Counted from the stretch's first letter, positions 34,395-43,368 are shown. The stretch is DNA of 64,000 nt from Flagellimonas alvinocaridis (GCF_004916895.1 NZ_SNTZ01000001.1:404263-468262); one strand, 5' to 3'. Numbers and translations are program-made. The notes: generated by a model from the letters alone, not told the origin.

Positions 34395-35822
34395 ATGAAT
34401 AAAAGAGAATTCATTAAAAAGAGTAGTGTAGGTGCCTTGGGCATCATGGTGGCCCCTTCGTTGTTGAAGGGAGCCCCTTTCAAGGAAAGATTACGAACTG
34501 CACACATCGGTGTGGGGAACATGGGTGCTGCAGACCTTAGCGCCATATCGTCCCACGGTTCCGTGGACGTGGTGGCCCTGTGCGATGTGGATGCCGTTAA
34601 CCTCTCCGCTGCGCGCAAACTTCACCCAACGGCCCGGGTCTTCTTCGATTACCGTACCATGTTGAAGGAAATGGCCGATCAAATCGATGCCGTGATCGTG
34701 TCCACTCCGGACCATACCCATGCCCCGGCCTCCATGATGGCCATGGAAATGAACAAACCCGTCTACTGCCAAAAACCGTTGACGCACTATGTATCGGAAT
34801 CCCGTGCCATGAAGAAGATGGCCGCCGAAAAGGGTCTTGTGACCCAGATGGGCATCCAGGTGCACTCCTTCTACGATTATAAACTGGCCACACTCTTGAT
34901 CCAATCCGGGATCATAGGCAAGGTCCACACGGTACATGCCTGGTCCCCCAAGAACTGGGGGTATGATGGACCCCTTCCCCAAGGAGAGGACAAAGTCCCC
35001 GCACAGTTGGACTGGAACCTTTGGTTGGGGACCTCTGCCGAAAGGCCCTACAAAGAGGGAATGTACCATCCCGGCAACTGGAGAAAGTTGATGGATTACG
35101 GCTGTGGCACCTTAGGCGACATGGGCGTACACATCTTCGATACCCCGTACAACGCCCTCGAACTTGATGTACCCATGACCATAAAGACCGAATGCCGTCC
35201 CTCCAATGGGTTTGGATACCCAGAGAATAACGTTGTAACCTATGAGTTCCCGAGCACTCCTTATACCTCCAAGACCTTCAAATGGGTCTGGTACGATGGC
35301 CCCGGGGCACCCGATATGCACGAGGACTTAATTCTACCTGGTGCCAAGAACATGGCCGCTAAGAAATCAAATAAAGAGGAAAGTGTAGAGGACAAAATAT
35401 CACTGGACGCCAAGGTGGCCGGAGAGGGCGAGCTGCCAGAACAAGGCGCTATGTTTGTGGGTGAAAAGGGACGACTTTTGTTGCCCCACTTCATGCAACT
35501 GCCCAAGAAAATTGTACGCGGCAAGTATGTGGACATTTCCAAGGAAATTGCCAAGTTGAACGAGAAGCACAATCTGGGTGAGCCCATCAGAAATTATGAG
35601 TCCGAAGGACCTAAGCACTACCACCAGTTCGTGGATGCTTGTTTGGGCAAGGCCGAGACCACGGCACCCTTTGAGTATGGGGCTAGGCTCACCGAGACCA
35701 TACTGTTGGGCACCATTGCCGGAAGGTTCCCCGGGGAGACCCTCCACTGGGACGCACAGGCGGCAAAGTTCAAGGAGGAAAAGGCCAATGCCTATCTTTC
35801 AGGAGACTATAGGGATTTTTAG
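34395..35822 (+). CDS. Exported Gfo/Idh/MocA family oxidoreductase
   Basis: A 475-residue oxidoreductase with a leader (MNKREFIKKSSVGALGIMVA). The Rossmann region shows HIGVGNMGAADLSAIS and STPDHTHA; the lysine motif is QKPLTHYVS, with Gln where most members have Glu (EKP). The active-site segment GDMGVHIFDTPYNAL aligns with GDMGCHIMETPF of the paralog at 17095. It is probably a sugar or glycoside dehydrogenase in the periplasm or on the inner membrane, feeding the 3-keto substrate to DUF1080. The gene is visibly richer in G and C than its neighbours: one 60-base line (34561-34620) is 65% GC by count. Confidence 0.9.
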   Translation: MNKREFIKKSSVGALGIMVAPSLLKGAPFKERLRTAHIGVGNMGAADLSAISSHGSVDVVALCDVDAVNLSAARKLHPTARVFFDYRTMLKEMADQIDAVIVSTPDHTHAPASMMAMEMNKPVYCQKPLTHYVSESRAMKKMAAEKGLVTQMGIQVHSFYDYKLATLLIQSGIIGKVHTVHAWSPKNWGYDGPLPQGEDKVPAQLDWNLWLGTSAERPYKEGMYHPGNWRKLMDYGCGTLGDMGVHIFDTPYNALELDVPMTIKTECRPSNGFGYPENNVVTYEFPSTPYTSKTFKWVWYDGPGAPDMHEDLILPGAKNMAAKKSNKEESVEDKISLDAKVAGEGELPEQGAMFVGEKGRLLLPHFMQLPKKIVRGKYVDISKEIAKLNEKHNLGEPIRNYESEGPKHYHQFVDACLGKAETTAPFEYGARLTETILLGTIAGRFPGETLHWDAQAAKFKEEKANAYLSGDYRDF

Positions 35823-35834
35823 TACTCCCCTATC

Positions 35835-36953
35835 ATGAATAGGTCCGTACTGACCCTCCTGATCTTATTGCCATTACTTTCGTTTTCGCAGAAGCGCATT
35901 CGAGATTATGGTGTTGGGATTGGAGTGCTCAGACCAGGACAATACAATGCAATTACCGACGTGCCTGGAGTACGGGTGGGACATGTTACCTTGATAAAAG
36001 GCGACAGCATCCGTACCGGGGTCACGGCGATTCTTCCCCATTCCGGGAATCTCTTCCAAGAAAAAGTTCCGGCCGCCATACATGTGGGCAACGGTTTTGG
36101 AAAACTGGCCGGCAGTACCCAAGTGAAAGAATTGGGCAATTTGGAAACCCCTATCATTCTGACCAATACCTTGAGTGTTCCCACAGCGGTCAATGCCGTT
36201 ATCGGGTACACTTTACATCAAAAAGGCAACGAAACAGTGCGTTCGGTAAATGCCGTAGTGGGTGAAACCAATGATGGGTACTTAAACGACATTCGCGGTC
36301 GCCATGTCAGCGAAACGGATGTACTACAAGCCATTTCAAAAGCAAAAACAGGAGCAGTTCCTGAAGGCAATGTTGGTGCGGGTACGGGTGCCATTTGTTT
36401 TGGATTCAAGGGAGGGATAGGAACCTCTTCCCGTATACTTCCCAAAAAACTGGGAGGATACACAATAGGTGTATTGGTACAGACCAATTTTGGCGGTGTT
36501 TTGCAAATAGCCGGGGTGGATGTGGACAAGCAGCTTGATCGTTATTCTGAAACGCTCAAATATTCAGCAGATGGTTCCTGTATGATGGTGGTTCTGACCG
36601 ATGCCCCATTGGATGCCCGTAATTTGGAGCGATTGGCCAAACGGGCCATGATGGGCTTGGCCAAAACCGGAGGGATTGCGAGTAACGGCAGTGGGGATTA
36701 TGTGATTGCCGTTTCCGCGGCAGAGGAATGTAGAATCCCATATGAAAGTGAAAATCCCATTCAAACTGTACCGACCTTACGTAATGAGGCCATGACCCCA
36801 CTTTTTCTGGCCACCATTGAAGCCACCGAAGAGGCCATCCTTAATTCTCTGTTCGCTGCGGAAACCATGATAGGACGTGATGGCCACACCATTGAGGCCC
36901 TCCCAAAGAAAAAGGTGCTTGAAATGCTCCAAGCGGCCCATAAAATGGACTAA
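35835..36953 (+). CDS. P1 family peptidase (DmpA-type aminopeptidase)
   Basis: A 372-residue exported protein (SVLTLLILLPLLSFSQ). It has the features of the DmpA/L-aminopeptidase family, Ntn-type enzymes that cut themselves into two chains: RIRDYGVGIGVLRPGQYNAI, VPGVRVGHVTLI and the cleavage region GGIGTSSR, where the serine becomes the N-terminal nucleophile. It releases N-terminal D- or L-residues from peptides, or acts on beta-peptides. Located 12 bases after the Gfo/Idh/MocA gene; why a peptidase would be in a sugar operon is unclear. Confidence 0.9.
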   Translation: MNRSVLTLLILLPLLSFSQKRIRDYGVGIGVLRPGQYNAITDVPGVRVGHVTLIKGDSIRTGVTAILPHSGNLFQEKVPAAIHVGNGFGKLAGSTQVKELGNLETPIILTNTLSVPTAVNAVIGYTLHQKGNETVRSVNAVVGETNDGYLNDIRGRHVSETDVLQAISKAKTGAVPEGNVGAGTGAICFGFKGGIGTSSRILPKKLGGYTIGVLVQTNFGGVLQIAGVDVDKQLDRYSETLKYSADGSCMMVVLTDAPLDARNLERLAKRAMMGLAKTGGIASNGSGDYVIAVSAAEECRIPYESENPIQTVPTLRNEAMTPLFLATIEATEEAILNSLFAAETMIGRDGHTIEALPKKKVLEMLQAAHKMD

Positions 36954-37078
36954 CACTTCATCCCATCCTCTTTTTCTTCGCGCGTTGCGTAACATTCCAC
37001 TTGAATTTTACACTAACCTAATAGAAACTCTATAGTTTTTTTATAGTTTTAAAAGCATAATACCTAAAAAACACTACC

Positions 37079-38218
37079 ATGGATATTTTTGGAAAGATCA
37101 AGGAAAAACTCACCAACGAGTTTATTGACATTATTGAATGGCTCGACTATACCGACGACACCATTGCCTATCGGTTTGAGCGTTATCAAAATGAAATAAA
37201 GAACGGCGCAAAGTTGATTGTTCGTGAAGGACAGACCGCCGTTTTTATCAACGAAGGTCAATTGGCCGATGTCTTTGAACCGGGCACTTACGACCTTACC
37301 ACACAAAACCTACCGATTTTGGCTACTTTAAAAGGATGGAAATACGGGTTCAATTCCCCATTCAAGGCCGAAGTGTATTTTGTAAACACCCACTTGTTCA
37401 CTGACGAGAAATGGGGCACCAAGAGTCCCATCACTTTAAGTGACGACCGATTTGGTTTGGTTGAAATTCGCGCTTTTGGAACCTATGCCTTTAAAATTTC
37501 GGATGCTGGCAAGTTTATCAAAGATATTGTAGGTACGGACAGCAACTTCACCAATTTTGAGATCAACGAGCACCTTAAAAGTTTGATTGCCACACGATTT
37601 ACAAATACCGTGGGCCAAGCCAATTTGCCCATTGAATTGTATGCTGCCAATACCACCGAACTTTCAGACACCTGCCGCGAAGTCATGTCGCCTGAGTTTG
37701 AAAGTGTCGGCATTTCCTTGGAAAAATTCTATATCGAAAATGTATCCATGCCCGAAGACCTTAAAAAGGAAATCTTCGAGTACAGCCGTATCGACAAGCT
37801 TGATCTGGACAAATTGACCAAGTTCAAAACCGCCAAGGCTATTGAGGCCGCTGCCCAAAACGAAGGCGGGACCGCTGGAGCCGGAATGGGCATGGGTATG
37901 GGCTTTGTTCTGGCTCAACAAATGGGTGGAATGATGGGCGGAAACTCCCAAGCCTCACCACAACAAACCGCCCAGCCTGTTGGAGGCTCCGTTCCTCCAC
38001 CAATGCCAACACAAACCCTATATTACTATGCCTCCAACGGGGTACAACATGGACCAGTGACCTTTGAGCAAATGCAATCCCTTTTTGCATCGCGGGCCAT
38101 CAACCGAGATAGTTTGGTATGGAAGCAGGGAATGTCTGCATGGACTTCTTTAAAAGAAGTGGAAGAATTGAAATCGTTCTTGGGAGGCAACACGCCGCCG
38201 CCATTGCCAGGACAATAA
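37079..38218 (+). CDS. SPFH-domain protein with C-terminal GYF_2 domain
   Basis: A 379-residue protein without signal peptide. The SPFH/band 7 domain (about 20-240) includes LIVREGQTAVFINEGQLAD and the long second half with FEINEHLKSLIATRFTNT. A glycine/methionine-rich linker (GAGMGMGMGFVLAQQMGGMMGG) leads to a GYF_2 domain (about 315-370: YYYASNGVQHGPVTFEQMQ, WKQGMSAW), ending in PPPLPGQ. Relatives in Firmicutes are YdjI and virion-core-like proteins; YdjI recruits PspA to membranes. The next gene encodes a zinc-ribbon membrane protein, its usual companion. Confidence 0.88.
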   Translation: MDIFGKIKEKLTNEFIDIIEWLDYTDDTIAYRFERYQNEIKNGAKLIVREGQTAVFINEGQLADVFEPGTYDLTTQNLPILATLKGWKYGFNSPFKAEVYFVNTHLFTDEKWGTKSPITLSDDRFGLVEIRAFGTYAFKISDAGKFIKDIVGTDSNFTNFEINEHLKSLIATRFTNTVGQANLPIELYAANTTELSDTCREVMSPEFESVGISLEKFYIENVSMPEDLKKEIFEYSRIDKLDLDKLTKFKTAKAIEAAAQNEGGTAGAGMGMGMGFVLAQQMGGMMGGNSQASPQQTAQPVGGSVPPPMPTQTLYYYASNGVQHGPVTFEQMQSLFASRAINRDSLVWKQGMSAWTSLKEVEELKSFLGGNTPPPLPGQ

Positions 38219-38228
38219 TTCTCATTTT

Positions 38229-38316
38229 GTCATTTCGAAATGAGTTGCAGGGCAACGATTGAGAAATCTAAATAATTACATTGAGATTTCTCAGTCGCTA
38301 GCTCCTTCGAAATGAC
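38229..38316. repeat. Dispersed hairpin repeat (GTCATTTCGA family), copy
   Basis: GTCATTTCGA at 38229-38238 and TCGAAATGAC at 38307-38316 frame nested arms GAGAAATCT / AGATTTCTC. It sits in the gap between the SPFH and zinc-ribbon genes. Confidence 0.85.
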
Positions 38317-38363
38317 AGCCTCTCAATTTTGACATGGATTTCCGCCTACACGGAAATGAAACT

Positions 38364-39455
38364 ATGGAAGAACAAAAAATCCAAAAAACCGAGCTAAAAA
38401 AAGCCTGCACCAACTGTGGTGCCGAGCTAAAATACAAGCCTGGGACCACCAGTATAAATTGTGAATATTGTGGTCATGAGGAATCAATTGCTATAAACGA
38501 AAATGGTTTTCAGGAACTGGAGCTGTACCCCTACCTTAAAGAAATGGGCTCACAGAAACACAGTGAGGAAATCTCCATGTTGCACTGCAAAAATTGTGGT
38601 GCCAATCAACATGTCGAAGAAAACTATAAGTCGCTCCATTGCGTATACTGCGGCATGCCTCTGGTGATTGAAGATGCCTATAAGGAAGATTGGATCTTAC
38701 CTGGCGCGGTGCTCCCCTTTCAGATTGATCAAAAGAAATCCTTTATCATTTTCAAGAATTGGGTAAACCGCTTGTGGTTTGCACCCAATAAACTGAAGAA
38801 GGCCGCTTTGGACCCTCAATTTACCAAAGGGCTGTATTTACCCTATTGGACCTTTGATGCCCAACTTGCGGCAAGTTATACGGGACAACGGGGCGAATAT
38901 TATTACGAAACCCGAAGGGTCAGGAACTCCAACGGCAAAATGGTGACCCAACAGGTTCGCAAAACCCGATGGTATCCTGCTTCTGGGGAGATTTCTGGAT
39001 TTGTGGATGATACCCTTATCAAGGCATCCCAACAAAAATCGGGGAGGATTCCCCAAAAAATCGCCCATTGGAACCTTCAAAAACTGCAACCATTCAATAG
39101 TGGTTTTCTTTCAGGCTTTGTCACCGAAAAATATACCATCCCGTTGAAGGAAGGGCACCTCCATTCCAAAGATGTGGCCCGTGACATTGCCATGCGATGG
39201 TGCCGACAGGATATTGGTGGGGACACCCAACGGGTGACCCATATGGACATGCAGCTCTCCGAAGAGACGTTCAAACATATCTTGTTGCCCGTGTATGTAA
39301 GTGCCTATCGCTATAAGGGCAAGGAGTACAATTTCTTTATCAATGGAGAAAATGGACAGATTTCCGGTACACGTCCGTACAGTGCTTGGAAGATTTTCTT
39401 TGCCGTCCTATTCGGGCTGACGGTCATTGCCCTTCTGGTCTACTTTGCAGGGTAA
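38364..39455 (+). CDS. Zinc-ribbon membrane protein (YdjG-like)
   Basis: About 363 residues. The N-terminal part has two four-cysteine zinc ribbons (CTNCG..CEYCG and CKNCG..CVYCG), then a large middle domain (YLPYWTFDAQLAASYTG...) with conserved aromatic and basic segments, and a C-terminal transmembrane helix (IFFAVLFGLTVIALLVYFA). It is often mislabelled as a primosomal protein because of the ribbons. Pairing with an SPFH protein parallels YdjG/YdjI of Bacillus, a membrane-stress system. Start uncertain: I take ATG 38364 (MEEQKIQ); an in-frame ATG at 38334 is close to the repeat end at 38316. Confidence 0.8.
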   Translation: MEEQKIQKTELKKACTNCGAELKYKPGTTSINCEYCGHEESIAINENGFQELELYPYLKEMGSQKHSEEISMLHCKNCGANQHVEENYKSLHCVYCGMPLVIEDAYKEDWILPGAVLPFQIDQKKSFIIFKNWVNRLWFAPNKLKKAALDPQFTKGLYLPYWTFDAQLAASYTGQRGEYYYETRRVRNSNGKMVTQQVRKTRWYPASGEISGFVDDTLIKASQQKSGRIPQKIAHWNLQKLQPFNSGFLSGFVTEKYTIPLKEGHLHSKDVARDIAMRWCRQDIGGDTQRVTHMDMQLSEETFKHILLPVYVSAYRYKGKEYNFFINGENGQISGTRPYSAWKIFFAVLFGLTVIALLVYFAG

Positions 39456-39500
39456 TTTTCCTTGCTTGACTTCACAGTTGTAAAATCCGTATCTTTAAAT

Positions 39501-40265
39501 ATGGTCCGGCCCATTTCGCTGATATCGATTTTTGTGCTGCTCAATATGGGTATTGGGCGTATGTTCCAAGTAAGTTTAGGAGCAACCTGCTTTTCTGAAT
39601 TGACCATTTTGGCCGTGACCAGTTTTGTTTTTTGGACCTTCTCTGCCCAACACATAAAAGTTTGGGCCCAAAACTGGGAGCAAAAACCTTTCGGAAAAAC
39701 CTTGGCCCTTCAAGGAGGGTTGAGCATCACCGCCACGGCAATGAACATTCTTATTGGACAGGTTTTGGTAGTCTTTATGATGACCGTGGTATTTCGTTGC
39801 GCCTCTCCCAATTTCAATCTATTGCATGCAGGGCTCACCAACAATATCGCCGTTAACCTATTCTGCTATTTTGCACTCCTGTTTTACTTTGTAAACAAGG
39901 AACACAACCAAAAAATTGAAACTCCAATCGCACCCATTCCAGGAGCGAAAATTCAAATTGAAGTGTCCAGGAACGGCTCCCATTTTTTACTGATTCCGGA
40001 AGAAATCATCTATATTGAAACTAGCAATAACTGCATTGTGCTCCATACGGAAAGAGGGGTTTTTGTAAAATACCAAAGCCTTAGGTCAGTGGAGAAAATA
40101 ATCGGCTCAAATACCTTTAAACGAGTGCATCGTTCCTATTTGGTCAATATGAATTTTATGGATTTCCATCAAAAAAACAGCAATGGTGATGGGGTGCTCC
40201 ACTTAAAAAATGGGGACAAAATTAAATTCAGCAGGACCTACCGAAAGAACTTGGTGGAGGTTTAA
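39501..40265 (+). CDS. Membrane-anchored LytTR-domain transcriptional regulator
   Basis: A 254-residue protein with about four transmembrane helices in the first 130 residues (VRPISLISIFVLLNMGIG, LTILAVTSFVFWTFS, SITATAMNILIGQVLVVFM, NNIAVNLFCYFALLFYFV) and a LytTR DNA-binding domain at the C-terminus (about 160-250: EEIIYIETSNNCIVLHTE, FKRVHRSYLVNM). Such one-piece membrane LytTR proteins act without a separate kinase, sensing a signal through the membrane part. I start at ATG 39501. It lies 45 bases after the zinc-ribbon gene on the same strand, so it may belong to that unit. Confidence 0.85.
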   Translation: MVRPISLISIFVLLNMGIGRMFQVSLGATCFSELTILAVTSFVFWTFSAQHIKVWAQNWEQKPFGKTLALQGGLSITATAMNILIGQVLVVFMMTVVFRCASPNFNLLHAGLTNNIAVNLFCYFALLFYFVNKEHNQKIETPIAPIPGAKIQIEVSRNGSHFLLIPEEIIYIETSNNCIVLHTERGVFVKYQSLRSVEKIIGSNTFKRVHRSYLVNMNFMDFHQKNSNGDGVLHLKNGDKIKFSRTYRKNLVEV

Positions 40266-40355
40266 CGGCATCGACCTGCCCTTATTTTCCCGCAGCTTAC
40301 CTAGTGTTGCTAAATGTCTTGCATCACTCCTGCTACATTTGGAAAAACTGAACAC

Positions 40356-40820
40356 ATGAAGACTTTTCTGAGTGTAACCATCGGATGTTTTATCCTATGG
40401 TCCTGTACCTCCAAAACGGAAGGTGAAACAGGACTAAACCATAGCACAGGGCAAGACCGCCAACTTCTGACCCAATTGAAAGAGGTAAAATGGCCCAAAG
40501 CCTATCGGGAACAGGACACTCTTTTGCTCGATTCTATCTTAGGAGACGATTTTCAAATGATCGACGATCAAGGGAACTGGTCCGATAAAAAAGGAGAACT
40601 CGACTGGATCAAGGAACATGCCAGCACCCACGATTCCTTTTTTTATGAAATAAAACGCTTGGACATCCTGCCAAACGGCACGGCCATGATCTGTGGGACC
40701 GGGCATATCTTCAACGACTCCATAAAAACCATTTATCAGTCCAGCAATGTCTTAATAAAAAGGGAAGGGCAATGGAAGGCGATTGCTTCCCATGTATCCG
40801 GCATCAAACAAGTACCCTAA
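40356..40820 (+). CDS. NTF2-like (DUF4440/SnoaL-type) lipoprotein
   Basis: A 154-residue lipoprotein (MKTFLSVTIGCFILWSC lipobox). The mature part resembles nuclear transport factor 2-like proteins: KAYREQDTLLLDSILGDDFQMIDDQG, KKGELDWIKE and NVLIKREGQWKAIASHVS. Proteins of this fold bind small molecules or act as simple enzymes; nothing marks a specific activity. I take the ATG at 40356, where the signal starts, not the upstream in-frame ATG at 40314. Confidence 0.78.
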   Translation: MKTFLSVTIGCFILWSCTSKTEGETGLNHSTGQDRQLLTQLKEVKWPKAYREQDTLLLDSILGDDFQMIDDQGNWSDKKGELDWIKEHASTHDSFFYEIKRLDILPNGTAMICGTGHIFNDSIKTIYQSSNVLIKREGQWKAIASHVSGIKQVP

Positions 40821-40891
40821 ACCTTAAAGTTCTGATAATGTCTCCCTAAACAAATCCATATTTTAGTATTTTCCCTAAAAATCCTCGTTCA

Positions 40892-41824
40892 ATGAAAATG
40901 TTTGTGGGGCTTTTGCTGTTGGTCTGTACCCTTGCCGGCGCGCAAGAAACCCATTCCGTTCCTCTTACATTCAAAAAGGATTTGATTCCCGAAGGCATCG
41001 CCATTGACCCTTCCTCCAAAAAGGTATACCTCAACAGTTTAAAGAAGCAAAAAATTGTACGTTCTGATTTGGATGGGACCCATGCCGAAGACTTTATTGG
41101 AAGCAAGGAATATGGGTACCTCTCCGGTTTTGGGATGATCATTCAAGGAGACACCCTCTTCGCCTTGGGGAACAGCTTGCCCAAAAGCAACAACTCATCC
41201 GTTCTTCTTTTGATGAATCCTACTTCAGGGGAATTCATTGCGTCGTACACCCTAAACTCGGATGAGGTGATCTACCTGAATGATATTGCCACAACGCCAA
41301 ATGGGGACGCCTACATCACCGATTCTGAAAGTGACACCCTCTATGCCCTAACCGGGGCTAAAAAGGCCTTGGAGGTCTTCTTTACCCATGAAGAGATCAA
41401 ACATTCCAATGGCATCGCAGCATCCGATGATGGCAAGTACCTCTATTTGGCCACCTACACCTCCGGCATCCGCATTTTGGACATCGTATCAAAGAAGTTG
41501 TTGAACCCACCCAATGAGTTCAAGGGAATCGACGGATTGAAATTCCATAAGAACACGCTAATTGCCATAGTCAACGGGAAAAGGGACTTGTCTCAAAATG
41601 GGGTCTTTCAATTTGAGCTGAATCCGGAACGAACCGAAATCCAGTCCGAAAAGAAAATCATGTCGTTTTTAGACCCATCGGACATTCCAACGACATTTGC
41701 CACCTTTGATGACCACATGTACTTTGTTTCAGATTCCCAGTTGGACAACTTTGATCAGGAAAACAATACCATCATTCATCCCGATAAATTGCAGAACTAC
41801 AGATTAATTCGCATTAAAATTTGA
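40892..41824 (+). CDS. SMP-30/gluconolactonase-like secreted propeller
   Basis: A 310-residue exported protein (MKMFVGLLLLVCTLAGAQ) with a six-bladed propeller pattern. Metal-site residues of the SMP-30/gluconolactonase family may be present in LIPEGIAIDPSSKKVYL (Glu), YLNDIATTPNGDAYITDS (Asn) and GIDGLKFH (Asp). Family members hydrolyse sugar lactones, but many exported homologs have other uses. A small secreted unknown follows by 7 bases. Confidence 0.8.
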   Translation: MKMFVGLLLLVCTLAGAQETHSVPLTFKKDLIPEGIAIDPSSKKVYLNSLKKQKIVRSDLDGTHAEDFIGSKEYGYLSGFGMIIQGDTLFALGNSLPKSNNSSVLLLMNPTSGEFIASYTLNSDEVIYLNDIATTPNGDAYITDSESDTLYALTGAKKALEVFFTHEEIKHSNGIAASDDGKYLYLATYTSGIRILDIVSKKLLNPPNEFKGIDGLKFHKNTLIAIVNGKRDLSQNGVFQFELNPERTEIQSEKKIMSFLDPSDIPTTFATFDDHMYFVSDSQLDNFDQENNTIIHPDKLQNYRLIRIKI

Positions 41825-41831
41825 TGCCACT

Positions 41832-42248
41832 ATGATCAACAAAACTTCTCTTTCCTGCTTCTTTTTCAGTCTGGCATGCCAACTCTTCTACGCTCAAACT
41901 GAAGTAAAAAACACCGTCATTTCCAAAAACTATTGTACTGAAATAGGTCGGTTTGACCTCCTTATCGACAGCGATGAAGTCGCCGGAGCCTACTATCTAA
42001 TACACAAAAACGCACTTGGAGGGGTTTGGGGCCGATTAAAGAATCAAGTAATGACCGGCAGGTGGCATGATGCTGATGGAAAAGGAGATATCATCATCAC
42101 TTTTACTGATGATTTCAACTTTTTTACAGCGGATTATCGCAGTGATGATGACCAAGATAAATGGTACCGGGATTCTTGGCACGGCTCACTTCGTCCCAAT
42201 GCATCCCCTTCCTTTGATAAAAAAGGCATAACCTACCGATGCGAATAA
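41832..42248 (+). CDS. Small secreted protein of unknown function
   Basis: A 138-residue protein with a signal peptide (SLSCFFFSLACQLFYAQ). The mature part has a WGRL..GRWHDADGKGDIIITFTDDFNFFTADY pattern with repeated Gly/Trp/Asp positions and ends GITYRCE; two cysteines (CTE, RCE) could form a disulfide. No family is recognised. It starts 7 bases after the SMP-30-like gene and is convergent with the lactonase gene at 42256. Confidence 0.65.
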   Translation: MINKTSLSCFFFSLACQLFYAQTEVKNTVISKNYCTEIGRFDLLIDSDEVAGAYYLIHKNALGGVWGRLKNQVMTGRWHDADGKGDIIITFTDDFNFFTADYRSDDDQDKWYRDSWHGSLRPNASPSFDKKGITYRCE

Positions 42249-42255
42249 CTTAAAA

Positions 42256-43368
42256 CTAATTCAGAAAGGCTATACAAACCGGACTGCCCAAGTTTGTCTC
42301 GCTTAAGAATTGCAAGGTGCCTTTTTCGGCATCCCTTTTGAAAACGATGATGTTATCGCTCCTTTGATTGGCCACCAATAAAAATTCGCCTGTGGGGTCC
42401 AATGAGAAGTTCCGGGGCCAGTCACCACGAACCGACTCCCTGCCCACCAAGGTCAGTTTTCCGGATTCTTGATCCACGTCAAAGATTACGATGGTGTTCT
42501 CCCCACGGTTGGAGCCATACAAAAACTTGCCATCAGGGGATAAGTGGATGTCGGCACAATAGCTTTTTTCCGTATATCCTTCGGCCAATGTAGATTCTGT
42601 TTGAATTTCTTGGTAAGACCCTTGGCTGTCTTTTTCAAAAACGGAAACCGTGCTGTTCAACTCGTTGATTACATATAAGATACTCCCATCTTTACCAAAG
42701 GTAAAATGTCTGGGGCCAGCTCCAGCGGCCAAATCGATTGAGGCTTGGTCACCGACCACGTATTGGTCCCCTTTCCTTTTGTAACGCTTTATGCCATCCA
42801 ATCCCAAATCCGCTACAAAAAGTCCGTCTTTGGTAAACTTTGCCATGTGCGCGCGGGAGGTTCGGGTGGTATCCAAAATCTTATGGTCGATTACTTGGGG
42901 TTCCCCGGCAAGCGACCCATCGTCATTCAATTGATAAAGGGCCACATTGCCCCCGCCATAATTAGCCGCGGCCAAATAGCCATCTTCTGATAAGGAAACA
43001 TGGCAAGGGCCATTTCCTTGGGTTCCTTTACTATTCTGGACTTCCAAAGCACCATCTTTTAAGCGGAATGCGGTAACGCCTCCCCCCAAGCTATCAAAAT
43101 CGCCGGTCTCTTGTATCGCATAGAGATTGTCCTTGTCCTCGGAAATCTTCAAATACGAAGGATTTTTCAATTTGGCGGCCAATTCTTGGGTACCAAGTGC
43201 ACCTGTGGCCACATCCAAGGTGTATTTGTAGATTCCCTCACTGTCTCCATTGGTATACGTTCCAACAAATAGGGTGTGGGTGGTTTTCTCTTCTGATTTT
43301 TTCTCTGCTTTTTCCTTACAGGCAATTCCGGCCATTAGCACTAGACCGAGCAATAGTGTTTTCTTCAT
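42256..43368 (-). CDS. Lactonase-family (6-phosphogluconolactonase-like) propeller lipoprotein
   Basis: A 370-residue lipoprotein (MKKTLLLGLVLMAGIAC). The lipobox leads to a charged linker and a seven-bladed propeller of the YbhE/Pgl type: TLFVGTYTNGDSEGIYKY, GNGPCHVSLSEDGYLAAANY, AGPRHFTFGKDGSILYVINE, GDWPRNFSLDPTGEFLLVAN. Cytoplasmic members are 6-phosphogluconolactonases; exported members are of uncertain substrate and may open sugar lactones made by periplasmic dehydrogenases such as the GMC enzyme. Sugar-lactone use here is inference. Confidence 0.87.
   Translation of the reverse strand: MKKTLLLGLVLMAGIACKEKAEKKSEEKTTHTLFVGTYTNGDSEGIYKYTLDVATGALGTQELAAKLKNPSYLKISEDKDNLYAIQETGDFDSLGGGVTAFRLKDGALEVQNSKGTQGNGPCHVSLSEDGYLAAANYGGGNVALYQLNDDGSLAGEPQVIDHKILDTTRTSRAHMAKFTKDGLFVADLGLDGIKRYKRKGDQYVVGDQASIDLAAGAGPRHFTFGKDGSILYVINELNSTVSVFEKDSQGSYQEIQTESTLAEGYTEKSYCADIHLSPDGKFLYGSNRGENTIVIFDVDQESGKLTLVGRESVRGDWPRNFSLDPTGEFLLVANQRSDNIIVFKRDAEKGTLQFLSETNLGSPVCIAFLN

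Noticed and set aside
38364..39455. Annotation as primosomal protein or helicase because of zinc ribbons
   Set aside because: No helicase motifs are present; the ribbons plus a C-terminal membrane helix fit the YdjG-like group.
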